DNA of 64,000 bases from NCBI GenBank assembly GCA_030278955.1, contig JAOANR010000012.1, positions 26,963,977 through 27,027,976 of the forward strand, in the 5' to 3' direction. This DNA comes from Hygrophila difformis. Taxonomy: Eukaryota > Streptophyta > Magnoliopsida > Lamiales > Acanthaceae. Made by a program: the position numbers and the translations under genes. The notes beneath the pieces are model-generated. The model did not search any database. It was given only the letters and a program-made list of their open reading frames with translations, and had not been told where the DNA came from. Below are positions 20,014-33,085 of this stretch, piece by piece; the stretch's first letter is position 1; every line of letters begins with the position of its first letter.

Positions 20014-22906
20014 TGAAACTTTTGACAATTTCCGTCCCACGAGCTTTTTCTAAAATTATACCAGGTTAGATTTATTACAAGAAAAGAGTTATGATTCACG
20101 GGAAAGGGTTTAGGGATACATCAAGATTGTTAGTCTTTTTATTACTCAAGTGTGGTGCTTTAATTTCAAATGGCGCTGTGGTCCTCCCTGTCATGAAATG
20201 TTGACAAATCTCATGGCATAGCCGGGATAGGTTGACCTTCAGCCTGTCACACTGAGGATCCCCGGCAAGTATGCCATGATACTTCTCATCAATTCTTGCC
20301 ATGAGAGTTCCTGCCATGAGACTTTTGGCAAGTTCCCACTACATGAGTATTTTCCGAAAAATCATAGTCCTGGTTTAGATTTTATTTAATGAAACCAATT
20401 TATGATGGCGGAGTTGTGATTAGGGATATATTTATAAGTAGTCATGTTTTTATTGCTCGTGTTTAAGAAACTGTGGCCCGAAAGCGCACGGTGTCAAAAA
20501 TTGCAGTAATTTATAGTAAGACCGGATCGTTCACTGGAGGATGTGCGATAGAAGCAGGTCCCACGTCGTTTTACTAGATTTTCCATTCGTATTGCTCAAT
20601 AGGTTTGAAAGGTGATTAATACCTACTAACATGAATTTAAACTAGATCTAGAAAGCAGTTAAATTAATCTATAAAGCAAATAAATCTATTCTAGAAAGCG
20701 GATAAGAATTATTCTAGGAATGCAGTAAACATTATCTACGAAAGCAGGAAAAAGGATCATTGTGCCAACCGTGAAGTTGAGTCACAATGTAGACAGAAAG
20801 GACAGGAAGGAAAGAATGAAAATTGGACATGAGTGAGATATAGCAATGTTAAACTTCCATTTTCATACGCAGATCTTTGTTTGGGATAATTCTATCAGAT
20901 AGCTAATTCTCATGCTCTCAATAAGGCTTTCCCTTTAATAGACAGGTACTTGCAATATGAATTTACATGTTCTTAAGACCTCAAATTCTAAGATACCACA
21001 GATTCATAACTGCCCTGGCCTGGGTTTGTTACTTCATCTGTGGTGGAAAAGCAACACCCGACACATCATTTATTGAAATGCCAAGTACCACTATCATTCT
21101 CCCATGTCACACCCAAAGATTTGAATTCAGCCCTAAACTATCCCTTAACTGTCAATCCTAGTAGCAGTTACACAACTCTCAATACAACCGAGTGACCTCT
21201 AATGAAAGCGGTTAAAGAAAGCAGTAAAGAAAGCATTTAAACCTATCACTCGGAGGTTTTGAAAATCTGACCCTGGTAGTAAAAGACAGCTCCCCGTCAG
21301 AATGAAGGAGTATGGATCAAGAATTCCCGGCTCTCAGTGAACCGCTAGTGTGTTCACTTCCTTCCGGGTGATTATGAGATACAAACTAATGAAACGAACT
21401 AATAAATTAGTTCGTTCCGGATGCACTCACTCAGGACTCAAAAGTAGGCTTTGGCAGAAGAGGGTAGCAGTTGAAAGAAAACTCAACCCTATCTTGGAAA
21501 ATAACCAAGGCCTGGATGATGTTCCTCTAAGATTATTTACTACACTGTATTTGAATCCAAGTGGACCCCATCTCGGTGTAGCACTTAATCTTACATTTCC
21601 ATCAACCAGCAATTTTGGAAAATAATGGGTTTGAAAATCATTCCCTATCAGGTACTAGACTCTCAGTTAAAACACAGACCCTTTCAGTCTAGGCGAGACC
21701 TAATCGCTGAATCTGCTTCTTAATTCCCAAAATATAACCCTTGACAGAATATGAATTAGTCATAACTGAAGAATTTATCCCTTACTCAGATCTGGATTTT
21801 ATAAAGAGGTTTTTGTTGGAAATTTATAAAGCAATATCTGTTTAAGATCTAGACTTCTATTGTCCAAGGGAAGGATCCCAAAATAATTACAGACCACAAC
21901 AGTATATAATATTATCATGCATAAGGATATATGGAAGTGTAAAATTAATTGACCCAAAATATAGATGCGGGCCTAGACAGAAGGTGAAACACAGAATGAA
22001 GTGGTCAAGGGACCAAAGTAATGGCAGAGTGATCAGGTGGACTGTAAACATCTACTGTCCAATTTCCCAATCACTCGGATGGAGCGAATTTAGACAGCTT
22101 AGACCCTATAATGGTGGTGTCAACACCAGTTGGGCCTCCACTGTCTGTGAATTCGGATAAAAACCTACATGCTTCCCTTCTATAATGATCATCAGTTGGC
22201 ATTGACTGATGCCAACTGACTCCCAGTACGGATTGGGATTCAGGTTTGAAAATTAAGATAATAAAAATAAAACTGTATCTGGATGGAAGTCAGTCGAGCA
22301 GCTATTATAACCCCGGATGGGCGAACCGCCAAGGCTTCCACTGACAGCCATTCAGACCATGCAAAATAACAATTAGTAACTAATACGAGCTAGTTATCCA
22401 TGAGGGAGTACCTGCCAACATTATTCTGATGTATTCTTTACTAATGGTTCCACACAACACACAAAGACAAAATAAATAAGAACAAAATGAGATCCATTGT
22501 ATGAGAGACATTGGTTTCTCATGCAAGGTTGTGGATTGGGTCCACATGTAATGGTCTTAAATAATCCTTCCTACCATAATTAATTACAGTCCAGATTATC
22601 TGTTTAAGCCATTAGGATTTTGTTTATACAAGAATGTTTTAATGGCAATTGAACAAAGGTCCTTTAATCATGATGATTATTGAAGAGTGATTATTGCTAA
22701 TCTCAATTTTTAATCATTAATGAGTCAAGGGTTCAATCAGTTAAGTGATGCAAATGGAGAATCAAAATTTGGGCAGCATAACACCCTATATTGCAATTCC
22801 AGAATGTTACATCCTAACCCGTGGGGCTATGATGTGAGTGTTGCAATATAAAATAGGAAGAGAATGAAAGTTGTTTGAGATTAAATAGAGAGAGAAACCC
22901 TTGTCG

Positions 22907-23440
22907 CGATATCATAAATTCTGTCGCGGACCGAGGTCCGCGACATGGACATCCCGACAAGTTTTTAGAATTTTTGGGCAGCATAACGCCTCTTTGTCGC
23001 TATGTGAGATTTTGTCGCGGAACGTGGTTCCGCGACAAGGTGTGACATCGCGACAAAGTGTTTTCATAAAATTCTAAAGCATTTGAACCCTTGTCGCTAT
23101 GCATGGAAATTTTGTCGCGGAACGTGGTTCCGCGACAAGGTGTTCCGCGACAAGGTGTTCAAAGATCAAAGAACATGGCATAATTTTTCTGTCTCGGAAT
23201 GGGATTTTGTCGCGGAACGTGGCTCCGCGACAAGATGATTCCGCGACAAGAAGCCATGAAGACAAAATGCAAGAGTTTGGCTCCTTTGTCGCTATGCATG
23301 GACAGTTTTGTCGCGGAACGTGGCTCCGCGACAAGGTATTCCGCGACAAAGGGTTTTAAGTTATGGAGACAAGTGTCTTGAAACACCTTGGTCGCGGAAC
23401 AGCCACTCTGTCGCGGAACGTGGTTCCGCGCCAGAAGGCG
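22907..23440. repeat. Array of nested palindromes, right LTR
   Basis: Counterpart of 7640-8170. It contains an additional 16-base block (ATGATTCCGCGACAAG, about 23235-23250) absent from the left LTR, so the array has changed by a half-unit since the element inserted. Confidence 0.9.
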
Positions 23441-24083
23441 GTTGGCGCCCAAGGTGGTTCAGGACAAAAGTCAGAAAAAGCAGAAATGAACAGTGGCATG
23501 CAAACAGCGTGATCTCACCCTATTTCAGATCAAAAAGCTATTCTAAGCTAAAAATAAGCAAGAAACATTCAAAATAAAGAAGAACATGCTTAAACAAAAA
23601 TAACAAGGCTGGACAGAACATTAAAATAAGCAGGAATCCTAATCTAGGGTTTGATCACACATCCACACAACATTATCTATAATAAGCCAACAGTAAACAT
23701 AAAAATAGCAAAATGGGGGTCAAATGACCCCAAAATGAAAAAGAAAGCATAAATCCATGGGGTGTGAGACCCATTTCATGATTTGGGACACAAATGATGA
23801 ATGTTTTCCCATATTATTGAAGGGGTGTTGTTAATACCCATGATTTGGGTATTACAAACCCTAAAACAAGAGTTTAGAAACCAAAACATGGTGTAAAAAT
23901 GGCTATCTAAGCACTGTGAACAGTAAAACACTAAACTAAGCTAAACTAAGAGCAAAAATTAAATAATACATGAAAATAAACCTAAACTACTCTACCTAAG
24001 AGAGAACTCCTACTGCTTGCCTTCAAGAACTTCTAACAAAATTCCAACCTTCCAACAACCCTTAGCTCATGGGAGACACCTCA

Positions 24084-24091
24084 TATTTATA
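24084..24091 (-). promoter_or_regulatory. TATA-like box of the Athila 5' LTR
   Basis: TATAAATA on the minus strand, in the LTR region expected to hold the promoter. The nested element at 24228-37047 now separates it from the first 485 bases of U3. Confidence 0.5.
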
Positions 24092-24879
24092 GAAGTGTAA
24101 CCCTAAGCCCATGGGCCTTGATTCTAGCCCATTGTGTCTTAAGACATCACACACATCACAGCTTTGTCTCGGAACATCAGGTTGGTCGCGGAACATGCTG
24201 CATGTGGCAAGGCTTCTCGACTGGGTCTGTAACACCCCGGTTTTGGTAACCCAGGCCGGGATGCCACCGCCACACCTCCCTAGCAAGACACGATTTCTCC
24301 GAGCTCACTAAAGAGATGCAAGGCTATGGTTTTTCAGAATTTAATACGTTCAAACAGCCCATTCATAAGTAATTTAAAAATACTACATCAGAGTTGCAGC
24401 GAGAATATAAAGTACGCAGCGGAAGTAAAGTGTATGCAGCGGAATTTAAAATATAGGGCCGACATGGCCAAACCACGGGTTAAACAGACCCGTTCATGCA
24501 AGTCACTTAAAATAAATAATTAAGTGTCCAAAATGATCCCCCAATGAGTGATCATGCTCCGTACTCTGTAACAGAAAAAAAATGAACAACGGTTTTTATC
24601 AGTATTATAAAATACTGAGTAAGTCAATCCTTACATAGCAATAAAGGGGTTAGATTTTTAATAATTAAGATAAAACTTTTTGCCATGCATAAAAACATTT
24701 TATAAAAAAAAATGTGATTATAATTGCATACTTTAAAGACACATTTAATTTCATAATTTAAAACTTAAGCATGGGCAATTATTTAAGACATGATTTAAAA
24801 ACATGAATAATGCCGTAAGTAAGTAAATAAAAATTTGAGCTTTTAAAAATTCTCCCCGATACGCCTCCATCTCAACAAT

Positions 24880-25275
24880 ATTTAATTTAGCCGGCAATCC
24901 GGCGGCCGTAGCCAATTTCATAAAATCTGAGCTTTTTAATATATTTCCCGTTACGCCATCATCTCAACAATATATATCATTTAGCCGGTGATCCGGCGGC
25001 CGCAGCCAATATCAATAGTATCATTTAGCCGGTGCTCCGGCGGCCTCAGCCAATTTCATAAGTATCATCTCATTTAGCCGGTATTCCGGCGGCCGCAGCC
25101 GATTCGCCATACCCAGTACCACTCCGTCGAGCCTCGAATATCCCATACGGATACACTCGAGAGGGTAGGCCGTTGGTCTCTTGTGACCAAATACGCCATA
25201 TCCAGTACCGCTCCGTCAAGCCTCGAGTAACCCATACGGATACACCCGAGAGGATAGGCCCAAAAATATAAGATG
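24880..25275. repeat. Tandem repeats in 3' LTR (TAGCCGG...CCGGCGGCC and CATACCCAGTACC units)
   Basis: Four copies of a unit with TTTAGCCGGnnnTCCGGCGGCC at about 24895, 24972, 25024 and 25075 are followed by two ~70-base copies of a unit starting CCATACCCAGTACC (or CCATATCCAGTACC) and ending GGATAGGCC or similar. The same block lies at 34195-34590 in the other LTR. Confidence 0.8.
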
Positions 25276-26776
25276 CCATTTTGGCAATCTTTCGCGCGTA
25301 ATCATCATTGCCGTTTAGGCACAAAATGAATAATTAGGAGGGCACCCTGCAGAGCACTCACCCCCCAATGAAACCGATATCGTTTCAACTTTAGTGTAAC
25401 GGGATTTCCAAAAATACAACTTTATCGTATCACAAGATTTCGATCGTTGTTTAGAGATTTCAAAATTTCACAAGTTTAAAACCGATCGATGTCACAGTTT
25501 ACGCCTTTTCAGTTTAAAAATCCATTTCTTAGGCGATTAATCTGAAATTTTCACAGTAGCTCAAATACATCCCAATGAACAACTTTCATGTTTTGAGTTT
25601 TTGGGAAAAATGATGGGAAGCATGTCAAAAATCAAGTTTTCTACACAAACAAAAAGCTGTCAGGATTCAGGTTTGACATCTGTCAAAGATTTGACTTTTT
25701 AACATGTCAAATGAACTCCAAAAATTCTGAAAATTTACAGGCACTTAAAAGACACCAAAATAAACAAGTTTTATTAGAGGCAAATTATGCAAATTCATCA
25801 CGGATTAAGTCAGATTAATCTACTAAGTTCGGTCTTAAAATCTGTCTCAGTTTCCGAAAGGTTCATGCACCACAGAACATGTTCGACGCGGTTTGGGATA
25901 GCAAATCTTAATGAAAGTGCATGAAATTTTACAGAGGTATTCAAGACTCATAGATCTACAACTTTTGTTTAGATCATGAAGATTGGTTTGGACTAGAAAT
26001 GATAGAAATAAGCTCATCAAGTTCGGTTATGAAATCTGTCAACTTTTGAAAAATTTTTAAAAACGCAGAATATGTCCGACTTGATTTGGGGTATCAAAAC
26101 TTGATGAAAATCTCTGAAATTTTTACACAATATAGCTTAAGATCTTAGGATCAAAATCTTAGTTTTGAGTTTTCAGGTTTGAACGCTCGAAGTGAGAGTT
26201 TTGGTCGGATTTCAGAAAATACGTAGATTGGGGTTTTTAGGTTTGATTTCAACGTTTCGTTTAAGATCCAATGTTTCGGATGTCTTTAAACCACCCATAT
26301 TGATATGTAAGTTATTAACTTACAGTGAGTGAGTTCTTGAACGTTCTAGAGTTGATCGATTTGTCCAAAATCGCCACGAACGGATCTACGCAACACGTTC
26401 TTCTTCTCCTTTGGCTACGAACGTGTTTTGCAAGTAAAGATCCGTAAGTTAGAAGGTTGATTATGATCTTAAAGCAATAAGTAAACTTGATTTACACCTT
26501 ACCAACAATCCAATGCCTGCAAATCCTTGATCTACACCCTACCTTGGTTGGATTTGGTTGCCGGAAACTCGTCGGAAAGTCGCCGGAAGTTCGTCGGAAG
26601 AGTGTTTGGCTTTTGGGAGAGTTTTTGGAGAGTTTGGGGTGAATGATTGATGAAAATGGCTGAGAATGGGGATGGGATTGATTACATAACATCCAAAAAG
26701 ATGCCACACCCGTGATAGATCAAGATTCCCACCTTTGGGACCCAAAAAATGGCAAAAAGTCCCAAAAACACATAAA

Positions 26777-26833
26777 TCCCGACTGCTACAGTAGCATGCT
26801 ACAGTAGCGTGCTACAGTAGCATGCTACAGTAA
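26777..26833. repeat. CTACAGTAGC(A/G)TG short tandem repeat
   Basis: Four copies of GCTACAGTAG with TAGCATGCTA palindromic junctions, followed by T-rich homopolymers and (TA)n. It is repeated at about 36100-36150 in the other LTR; the adjoining homopolymers differ in length. Confidence 0.8.
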
Positions 26834-27731
26834 CTTTTTTTTTTTTTTAATTTTTTTTTTTTTTATATATATATATTAAGATTCTTATCTTAAAAAAAAT
26901 CATAATGTGGGAATTTTTGTGATCTTGTAAGTCATACATAGCTTCAAAAAGGAATATATTCTTTATTTGAAAATGACAAGATATGATTAATATTCCACCC
27001 TACAATTTCAAACCATAGTCAAATTATTCCCAATTATATTATGGCATTCTAGAATAATTCATAAAAAAAATATGGGTAGAATGATTAATCAAGGATATAT
27101 AGAAAATAGATAATTCTCATTATAATTTAAACATGTAAATATATACATGTATATACATGTGTACATGTTTGGAAAGATTATTTCAAGACCAAGGTATATA
27201 TGTGTATATGAACTTGTATATGGATTTAAAATATTCTATGAACCATATACTTATTACACTTGATATTGAAATCCATATATTTATTTGAAAAGAGAAATAT
27301 ATATAATTTTTCAAAGTATGTTTTGTAGAAAATAATATACTAATCTTTAAGCACATATTTGAACATATAAATATATATAGATTTGATTAAAAATCTACTT
27401 AGTGAATTGGTCAAAATATATATATTCATACATATATATCGGGCAATTTCTATGGTATTACAATCTACCCTCCTTAAGAATCAACTTCGTCCCCGAAGTT
27501 GCGCGACTTATTGACCGATTGATTGATTGTGGTTGTGTCATTGTGTTTTGTTGTTTGATATTATTCGACTGAACCCAGAATTGAAATTTCCAAGTTGCCT
27601 ACGTACCCTGTGAAGGGATCAAGTCATTACGTAGTTCAAAACAATTAGAATTTGTTCATTTGGGATACAAAATATTCGGGTCGTTACAAAATATTATATT
27701 CGGGTCGTTACAAAATATTCGGGTCGTTACA

Positions 27732-27744
27732 TCCTCTCCCCCTT
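27732..27744 (-). other. Polypurine tract of the chromodomain-type element
   Basis: Minus strand AAGGGGGAGAGGA directly before the 3' LTR start TGTAACGACCC. Confidence 0.85.
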
Positions 27745-27754
27745 AAGATTACAG

Positions 27755-30700
27755 TTATGTCCCCATAACTGCGGTTGCACCGTTTTGGAATAGGGTCGGG
27801 TAACGCTCCTTCATGTCGGATTCTAACTCCCATGTCGCCGTTTCACTTTCATGGTTCGACCAAAGAATCTTGACCATTCTCACGGCTTTGTTCCTTGTTA
27901 CTCTCTCCTTAACATCGAGTATTCGTACCGGAATTTCCTCATAGCTCAAGTCATCATCCAATTCAATTCCTTCCGGTTGGAGTACATGGGTCGGATCGTG
28001 CACATACTTCTTCAATTGTGATATGTGGAACACGTTGTGAACTCTAGCCAATTGTGGCGGTAAGGCTAGACGATATGCTAAATTCCCGACTTTTTCTAGA
28101 ATTTCATAAGGTCCTATATATCGAGGGCTTAACTTTCCTCGTTTGCCAAAACGCATAACCCCCTTCATCGGTGATATCTTTAACATGACCTTATCCCCAA
28201 CTTGAAATTCTAGGTCTTGCCGTCTCACATCGGCATAACTTTTCTGTCGGTCTTGGGCCGCTTTCATCTTTCCTCGAATCACTTTGATTTGTTGGGTCAT
28301 ATCTTCTACGAGTTGTGGTCCTACTATCACTGTCTTATCATTCCCTTCCCAACTCAACGGACTTCGGCACCTTCGACCATACAATGCCTCGAATGGTGCC
28401 ATGCCGATGCTAGCATGGTAGCTATTGTTGTAGGAAAATTCAATTAGGGGTAAATGATTTTCCCAGCTACCCTTAAACTCTAGGACGCAAGCTCTCAGCA
28501 TGTCTTCCAACGTTTGGATTGTTCTCTCAGTTTGTCCATCCGTCATTGGGTGGAATGCGGTGCTCATCTTAATCTGCGTACCGAGGGCTTCTTGTAACTT
28601 GGTCCAAAAGTGAGAGACAAATCTACTGTCTCTATCGGAGATAATGTCATGTGGTACCCCGTGTCTTCGTACCACATTGTCAATATACGCTCTTGCTAAT
28701 TGGTCCATGGTCCAAGTGTCCTTCATTGGAATAAAAATGGCCGTCTTCGTTAGCCTATCGACAATCACCCATATCTTATTCATTCCTCTTGGTGATCGTG
28801 GTAATCCCGAAACGAAATCCATAGAGATACTATCCCACTTCCAACTCGGGATTTCCAATGGTTGCATCAATCCTAAGGGTTTCTGTCGCACGGCTTTGAC
28901 CTTTTGGTACGTGAGGCATCTCGCTACAAATTCTGCCACTTCATTCTTCATCCTCGGCCACCAGTAAATCTTCCTCAAATCCTTATATAATTTGTCGCCT
29001 CCAGGGTGAACCGAGTAAGGTGTGTTATGCCCTTCTTTCATCAATCTTTGTTTTATCTCCACGCATTTTTGTGGTACACACCATCTTCCCTTGAAACGAA
29101 TGCTTCCGTCCTCATGGATAGCAAATCCTATTGCCTTCCCGTTGGCAATGTTCTCCTTAATCCTTTCCAACTTTGCGTCGCCCGGTTGGGCGAGTTTGAT
29201 CTCGTCAAATATGGTTGATTCGACTACCATGGCGTTGACCATTTCATTTACAGTGCCCGAATGCACTAGTTCTAAGCTCAATCTTGCCAAGTCCATATAT
29301 AATGCCGGCGGAATCACCAACGAATTCGCCACATGTTGGGTCTTCCGGCTTAAGGCATCGGCTACTACGTTGGCCTTCCCTTCGTGGTAAGAAATTTCGA
29401 GATCATAGTCCTTGATTAGTTCCAACCATCTCCGTTGTCTCAGATTTAGCTCTTTTTGAGTGAATATGTATTTGAGGCTTTTGTGGTCTGTGAACATCTG
29501 ACACTTTCTCCCATAAAGGTAGTGTCTCCATATTTTCAGAGCGAACACGACTGCCGCCAACTCCAAGTCGTGCGTTGGGTAGTTCGCTTCATGAGGTTTC
29601 AATTGGCGCGAAGCATATGCAATGACTCTCGAGTCTTGCATCAAAACACATCCTAGACCTTCCTTTGAAGCATCACTGTAAACCTCGAAGTCACCATTCT
29701 CTGATGGTAGTGCTAGTACGGGTGTACTGGTGAGTCGCTTTTTCAGTTCTTGAAACGAGGACTCACACTCACTGGTCCAGTCATATTTTACCCCTTTCTT
29801 CAACAGCTGGGTCAACGGGCGTGCGATTTTTGAGAAGTCCTTCACAAATCGCCTATAATAACCAGCTAGCCCAAGGAAGCTCCGTATTTCAGTTGGACTC
29901 GTCGGCGATACCCATTCCGTCACCGCCGAAATTTTTGCCTGATCCACTGAAACTCCAGTGGCGGATACTATGTGCCCAAGGAATGCTACTTCCTTCAACC
30001 AAAAGTCGCATTTGGATAGTTTGCCATAGAGTTGGTTCTTGCGCAAAATCCCTAACACTTGGTGCAAATGTTGGGAATGCTCCTCCTCGCTTCTCGAGTA
30101 GATCAGGATGTCGTCGATGAACACCACGACGCTTTGATCTAACAATTCTCTAAATACATCGTTCATGAGGTTCATGAACATTGCAGGTGCATTTGTTAAC
30201 CCAAAGGATAATACTGTGAACTCGTAGTGTCCATAACGAGTTCGGAATGCCGTCTTCGGGATATCCTTCTCCGCAATCCTCAGCTGGTGATAACCGGATC
30301 GCAAGTCGATCTTTGAGAACACCGACGCCCCCTTCAATTGATCAAATAAGTCCTCAATCCTTGGTAATGGATACTTGTTCTTGATGGTCACTTGATTGAG
30401 TCCTCTGTAATCGATGCAAAGGCGTAGTCCTCCGTCCTTCTTTTTAACAAATAAGACCGGTGCTCCCCACGGGGACGTACTTGGTCTTATGTATCCTTTC
30501 TCCAACAACTCTTCGAGTTGTTCCTTTAACTCCTTCATTTCCAGTGGTGCCATACGGTAAGGGGCCTTCGAGACAGGTTCCGTTCCCGGAATGAGATCTA
30601 TGGTGAATTCAAGATCTCTCTCAGGTGGCATACCAGGGATGTCTTCAGGAAATACGTCCGGGTATTCTCTCACCACTGGGATGTCGTCAACCTTGCTCTC

Positions 30701-32461
30701 TTCCGCCTCCAGGTTGTGAACGTAGCATGCATACAACGCGTATCCCTTATGCATTAAGCTACGAAGCTTGAGAGCGTTAACAACCTTGTTGCTCCTCTTA
30801 GGGGGTTGAGAGTAAAAGATGACTCTCTTTCCCCTACCTTTCGACAAGGTGATCTTCTGCTTTTGACATTCTATTACCGCTTTATACCGGGTCAACCAAT
30901 CCATTCCCAGTATAACGTCGAAGTCCCTTAAATTAAATTCTACCAAGTTTGCGAAAAATTCTATGTTCTTGATAACTATCGGAATCCCGTTATAACGTTT
31001 AGAGCATGGTACTACATCTCCTGATGGTAGTTGAATTTCTAAGTTAATCAGCTCGCACTTAGGTAGATCTAGTTCAGATAAGACTCTTGATGATATAATC
31101 GAACAACTAGCTCCTGAGTCAAACAGAACTTTAAGGGGTGTACTTAAAACATGGAATGTACCTGCCATCACGTCACCCTGCATAGGCACATCTGCTTGGT
31201 TGATAACATTCAATCTCCCCATGGGCCGTCCTTGGTTGCCCGGCTGATCCCGGTTCGGGTTCTGATTCTGTTGCTGATTTGGATTCTGTGGAGGGCGTTG
31301 ATTCTGGTTCTGAGGGGGTCTGTACCCTTGATAGTTACCATTCCGTCCATTTTGGTTACGAGGCTGTGCTGGCCCCATAATCAAGTCCTCTCGCTTGGTG
31401 ATGTTTTCAATTCGAGTCCGGCACTCATTCGCCCGATGACCAAATCGACCACACCTGAAGCATGTGCCCTGTTGGGGGCATCCCCTAATCAAGTGAGGTT
31501 TCCCACATCTTGGGCATGGTGGCACAGGGTTACCCTGGAAAAATGTTCTCCCACCATTTCCCCTATTGTTGTTTTGAGGGGGTCTGTTCAGGCCTACCCG
31601 AAAGTTGTTTCCTCCAGAATTGTTACCGGTGCGGTTATCCCTGTTCCTCTTATCTTGCCCCTGAGGTCCCCGGCTGGACTCTCCACTCATCCTCCTCTTC
31701 AGTTGTTGCACCCTCGCAACAGCAACTGCACGATCATACACTGCTTGCAGGTCCGGGTAATGGACACCAGTGATCACTTCCCGTATGGACAAGTTCAATC
31801 CCATCTCGAATTTTTGTGCCTTCTCTACGTCTGTCGGTACTAGTCTTGGTGCAAAGCGCACCAACTCCTTGAATCGAGTGTAATACTCTTGTACAGTCTG
31901 CCCGCCTTGTTTCAGTGCCAAAAACTCCTCGTACATGGCCGCCTTCGTACTCAGGGGGTAAAATCGGTCCCTGAGCAGTTCCATCATTTCAGTCCATGAA
32001 TAGGGCACATCTTCCTCTTGTATCTTTCCCTGGGTGGCTTGCCACCAGTCGTCTGCTTCACCTCCCAAGTAGTATGAGGCCACATGCACCTTTTCCCCTT
32101 CTGGGCACTTAACTGCGCTTAACAACTTGTCGAAGGTCCTAATCCACTCCTCTAGTTTTGCAGGGTCTTCCTCGCCTGCATAGTGCGGCGGTTGGTATGG
32201 GTTCACCATGGCTAGGTAATTAATGCGAGCTTGTGGTGGAGGTGCCGCAGCCGCTTGGCCTTGGTTCACCTGCGCGTTCCCTATCGCAATGAGAACCTCT
32301 TCTAGAGTGCGCAGGCGATTACCTATGTTGTCTGGTATAGGGCCTGCTGGCTCTTCCTGAGCGTGTACACCCACGTTTGGTATCGGCATGTCAGGTTGCC
32401 TAGGTATTTCGTTGGTATTGGGAGGAATGGGTTGGACGCGCGGTCTCCCTCTCGGTGCCAT
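27755..32461 (-). CDS. Gag-Pol polyprotein, chromodomain-type Ty3/gypsy
   Basis: 1568 codons, uninterrupted, ATG at 32461. Order: gag core ([11 protein letters not shown]; ~residues 70-240); zinc knuckle [14 protein letters not shown] at 334-347, preceded by a Cys-rich [13 protein letters not shown]; protease active site DSGA at ~448; reverse transcriptase with FIDD at 781-784; RNase H ([24 protein letters not shown]); integrase with D-x35-E at Asp1215, Asp1276 and Glu1312; and a C-terminal chromodomain-like segment ([20 protein letters not shown] ... ATWELESDM). One oddity is the integrase HHCC finger, which reads C-L-T-Y, with Tyr1185 where the second Cys of the CX2C pair is expected. This could impair integration. 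All other key residues I checked are present. Confidence 0.95.
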   Translation of the reverse strand: MAPRGRPRVQPIPPNTNEIPRQPDMPIPNVGVHAQEEPAGPIPDNIGNRLRTLEEVLIAIGNAQVNQGQAAAAPPPQARINYLAMVNPYQPPHYAGEEDPAKLEEWIRTFDKLLSAVKCPEGEKVHVASYYLGGEADDWWQATQGKIQEEDVPYSWTEMMELLRDRFYPLSTKAAMYEEFLALKQGGQTVQEYYTRFKELVRFAPRLVPTDVEKAQKFEMGLNLSIREVITGVHYPDLQAVYDRAVAVARVQQLKRRMSGESSRGPQGQDKRNRDNRTGNNSGGNNFRVGLNRPPQNNNRGNGGRTFFQGNPVPPCPRCGKPHLIRGCPQQGTCFRCGRFGHRANECRTRIENITKREDLIMGPAQPRNQNGRNGNYQGYRPPQNQNQRPPQNPNQQQNQNPNRDQPGNQGRPMGRLNVINQADVPMQGDVMAGTFHVLSTPLKVLFDSGASCSIISSRVLSELDLPKCELINLEIQLPSGDVVPCSKRYNGIPIVIKNIEFFANLVEFNLRDFDVILGMDWLTRYKAVIECQKQKITLSKGRGKRVIFYSQPPKRSNKVVNALKLRSLMHKGYALYACYVHNLEAEESKVDDIPVVREYPDVFPEDIPGMPPERDLEFTIDLIPGTEPVSKAPYRMAPLEMKELKEQLEELLEKGYIRPSTSPWGAPVLFVKKKDGGLRLCIDYRGLNQVTIKNKYPLPRIEDLFDQLKGASVFSKIDLRSGYHQLRIAEKDIPKTAFRTRYGHYEFTVLSFGLTNAPAMFMNLMNDVFRELLDQSVVVFIDDILIYSRSEEEHSQHLHQVLGILRKNQLYGKLSKCDFWLKEVAFLGHIVSATGVSVDQAKISAVTEWVSPTSPTEIRSFLGLAGYYRRFVKDFSKIARPLTQLLKKGVKYDWTSECESSFQELKKRLTSTPVLALPSENGDFEVYSDASKEGLGCVLMQDSRVIAYASRQLKPHEANYPTHDLELAAVVFALKIWRHYLYGRKCQMFTDHKSLKYIFTQKELNLRQRRWLELIKDYDLEISYHEGKANVVADALSRKTQHVANSLVIPPALYMDLARLSLELVHSGTVNEMVNAMVVESTIFDEIKLAQPGDAKLERIKENIANGKAIGFAIHEDGSIRFKGRWCVPQKCVEIKQRLMKEGHNTPYSVHPGGDKLYKDLRKIYWWPRMKNEVAEFVARCLTYQKVKAVRQKPLGLMQPLEIPSWKWDSISMDFVSGLPRSPRGMNKIWVIVDRLTKTAIFIPMKDTWTMDQLARAYIDNVVRRHGVPHDIISDRDSRFVSHFWTKLQEALGTQIKMSTAFHPMTDGQTERTIQTLEDMLRACVLEFKGSWENHLPLIEFSYNNSYHASIGMAPFEALYGRRCRSPLSWEGNDKTVIVGPQLVEDMTQQIKVIRGKMKAAQDRQKSYADVRRQDLEFQVGDKVMLKISPMKGVMRFGKRGKLSPRYIGPYEILEKVGNLAYRLALPPQLARVHNVFHISQLKKYVHDPTHVLQPEGIELDDDLSYEEIPVRILDVKERVTRNKAVRMVKILWSNHESETATWELESDMKERYPTLFQNGATAVMGT

Positions 32462-32671
32462 TCTGTTACAAGAACAAGTGATTTAGATTTTAAGGAAAAT
32501 ATAATAAAGGGTTTATACAATGATTATCGAAACCCCAGGGTCTAGGGTTTCAGGGTCTTGGGTTTCAAGGTTAAATGAGCCGTGCGTTTGAGATGGATTT
32601 GTTGTTTGGGAATTCAATCATAATTTTTTTTTTTTTTTTTGGAATAGAGAGTGTTCAAACAAAAACTTGAT

Positions 32672-32706
<35 letters not shown>

Positions 32707-32758
32707 TTTTTTTATTACAAGTGATAGGATATACCAAAATAGGATCCTTCTATCGTTT
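32462..32758. repeat. Leader with poly-T and (TTTA)n microsatellite
   Basis: T16-type tract at about 32624-32640 and about twelve TTTA/ATTT repeats at 32666-32712, between gag and the small upstream ORF. Confidence 0.8.
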
Positions 32759-33085
32759 CTAGGCGTCCTCCGGCACAGTGGTGGGATCCTCCTCCGGATC
32801 TTCCTCCACCGGGCTTGACGGTAGTAGGTCATCGAAAATGTGGTTCAAGTCATCCCCATGAGCATCAACAAGCTCCTTTAAACATAGATTTTGTGTAGTG
32901 AGGTTTTGGATTTGGTCTTCGAGCTGGTTTATGCGGTGGTGGTCCGCCTCTCTTAAGCTTCCCATATGATGCAGATTTGCCTCCAATTGGGCCATACGAT
33001 GTTCCATTTGTTGTATGGTTTGTTGGTAATCAAAGTGAGCGTTCATCATTTTGACCATTAAGTTCATCATGTCTTGGTTAGCCAT
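32759..33085 (-). CDS. Small coiled-coil ORF between 5' LTR and gag
   Basis: 108 codons from ATG at 33085. The N-terminal two thirds is Met/Gln/Leu/His-rich with heptad-like spacing (MMNLMVKMMNAHF ... MEHRMAQLEANLHHM ... INQLEDQIQNLT), suggesting a coiled coil. The C-terminal 20 residues are acidic and Pro-rich. It is on the same strand as gag-pol, about 300 bases upstream, in the element's leader. No family is recognised. It could be an accessory protein translated from the same RNA, or chance coding in a long leader; the element's youth means lack of stop codons is weak evidence of selection. Confidence 0.5.
   Translation of the reverse strand: MANQDMMNLMVKMMNAHFDYQQTIQQMEHRMAQLEANLHHMGSLREADHHRINQLEDQIQNLTTQNLCLKELVDAHGDDLNHIFDDLLPSSPVEEDPEEDPTTVPEDA

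Larger units (their letters stand above)
20014..24227 (-). mobile_element. 5' LTR of the Athila-type element, segment adjoining gag
   Basis: It starts (plus reading) TGAAACTTTTGAC right after the primer site and runs to the nested insertion at 24227. The remainder is 37048-37532, giving an LTR of about 4.7 kb. It carries the palindrome array at 22907-23440 and a TATA-like box at 24084-24091. Confidence 0.9.
24228..27731 (-). mobile_element. 3' LTR of the chromodomain-type element
   Basis: 3504 bases, TG...CA. By eye it differs from 33543-37047 by one C/T substitution (near 27007) and a homopolymer length difference. It contains tandem repeats and ends in three copies of a CGGGTCGTTACA block. 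Confidence 0.93.

Noticed and set aside
24062..24311. ORFs across 24227/24228
   Set aside because: They cross the junction between the Athila LTR and the nested element and have no coding features.
31151..31843. 230-codon + strand ORF
   Set aside because: Antisense to the gag zinc-knuckle region of the chromodomain-type element; the minus frame is clearly the coding one.
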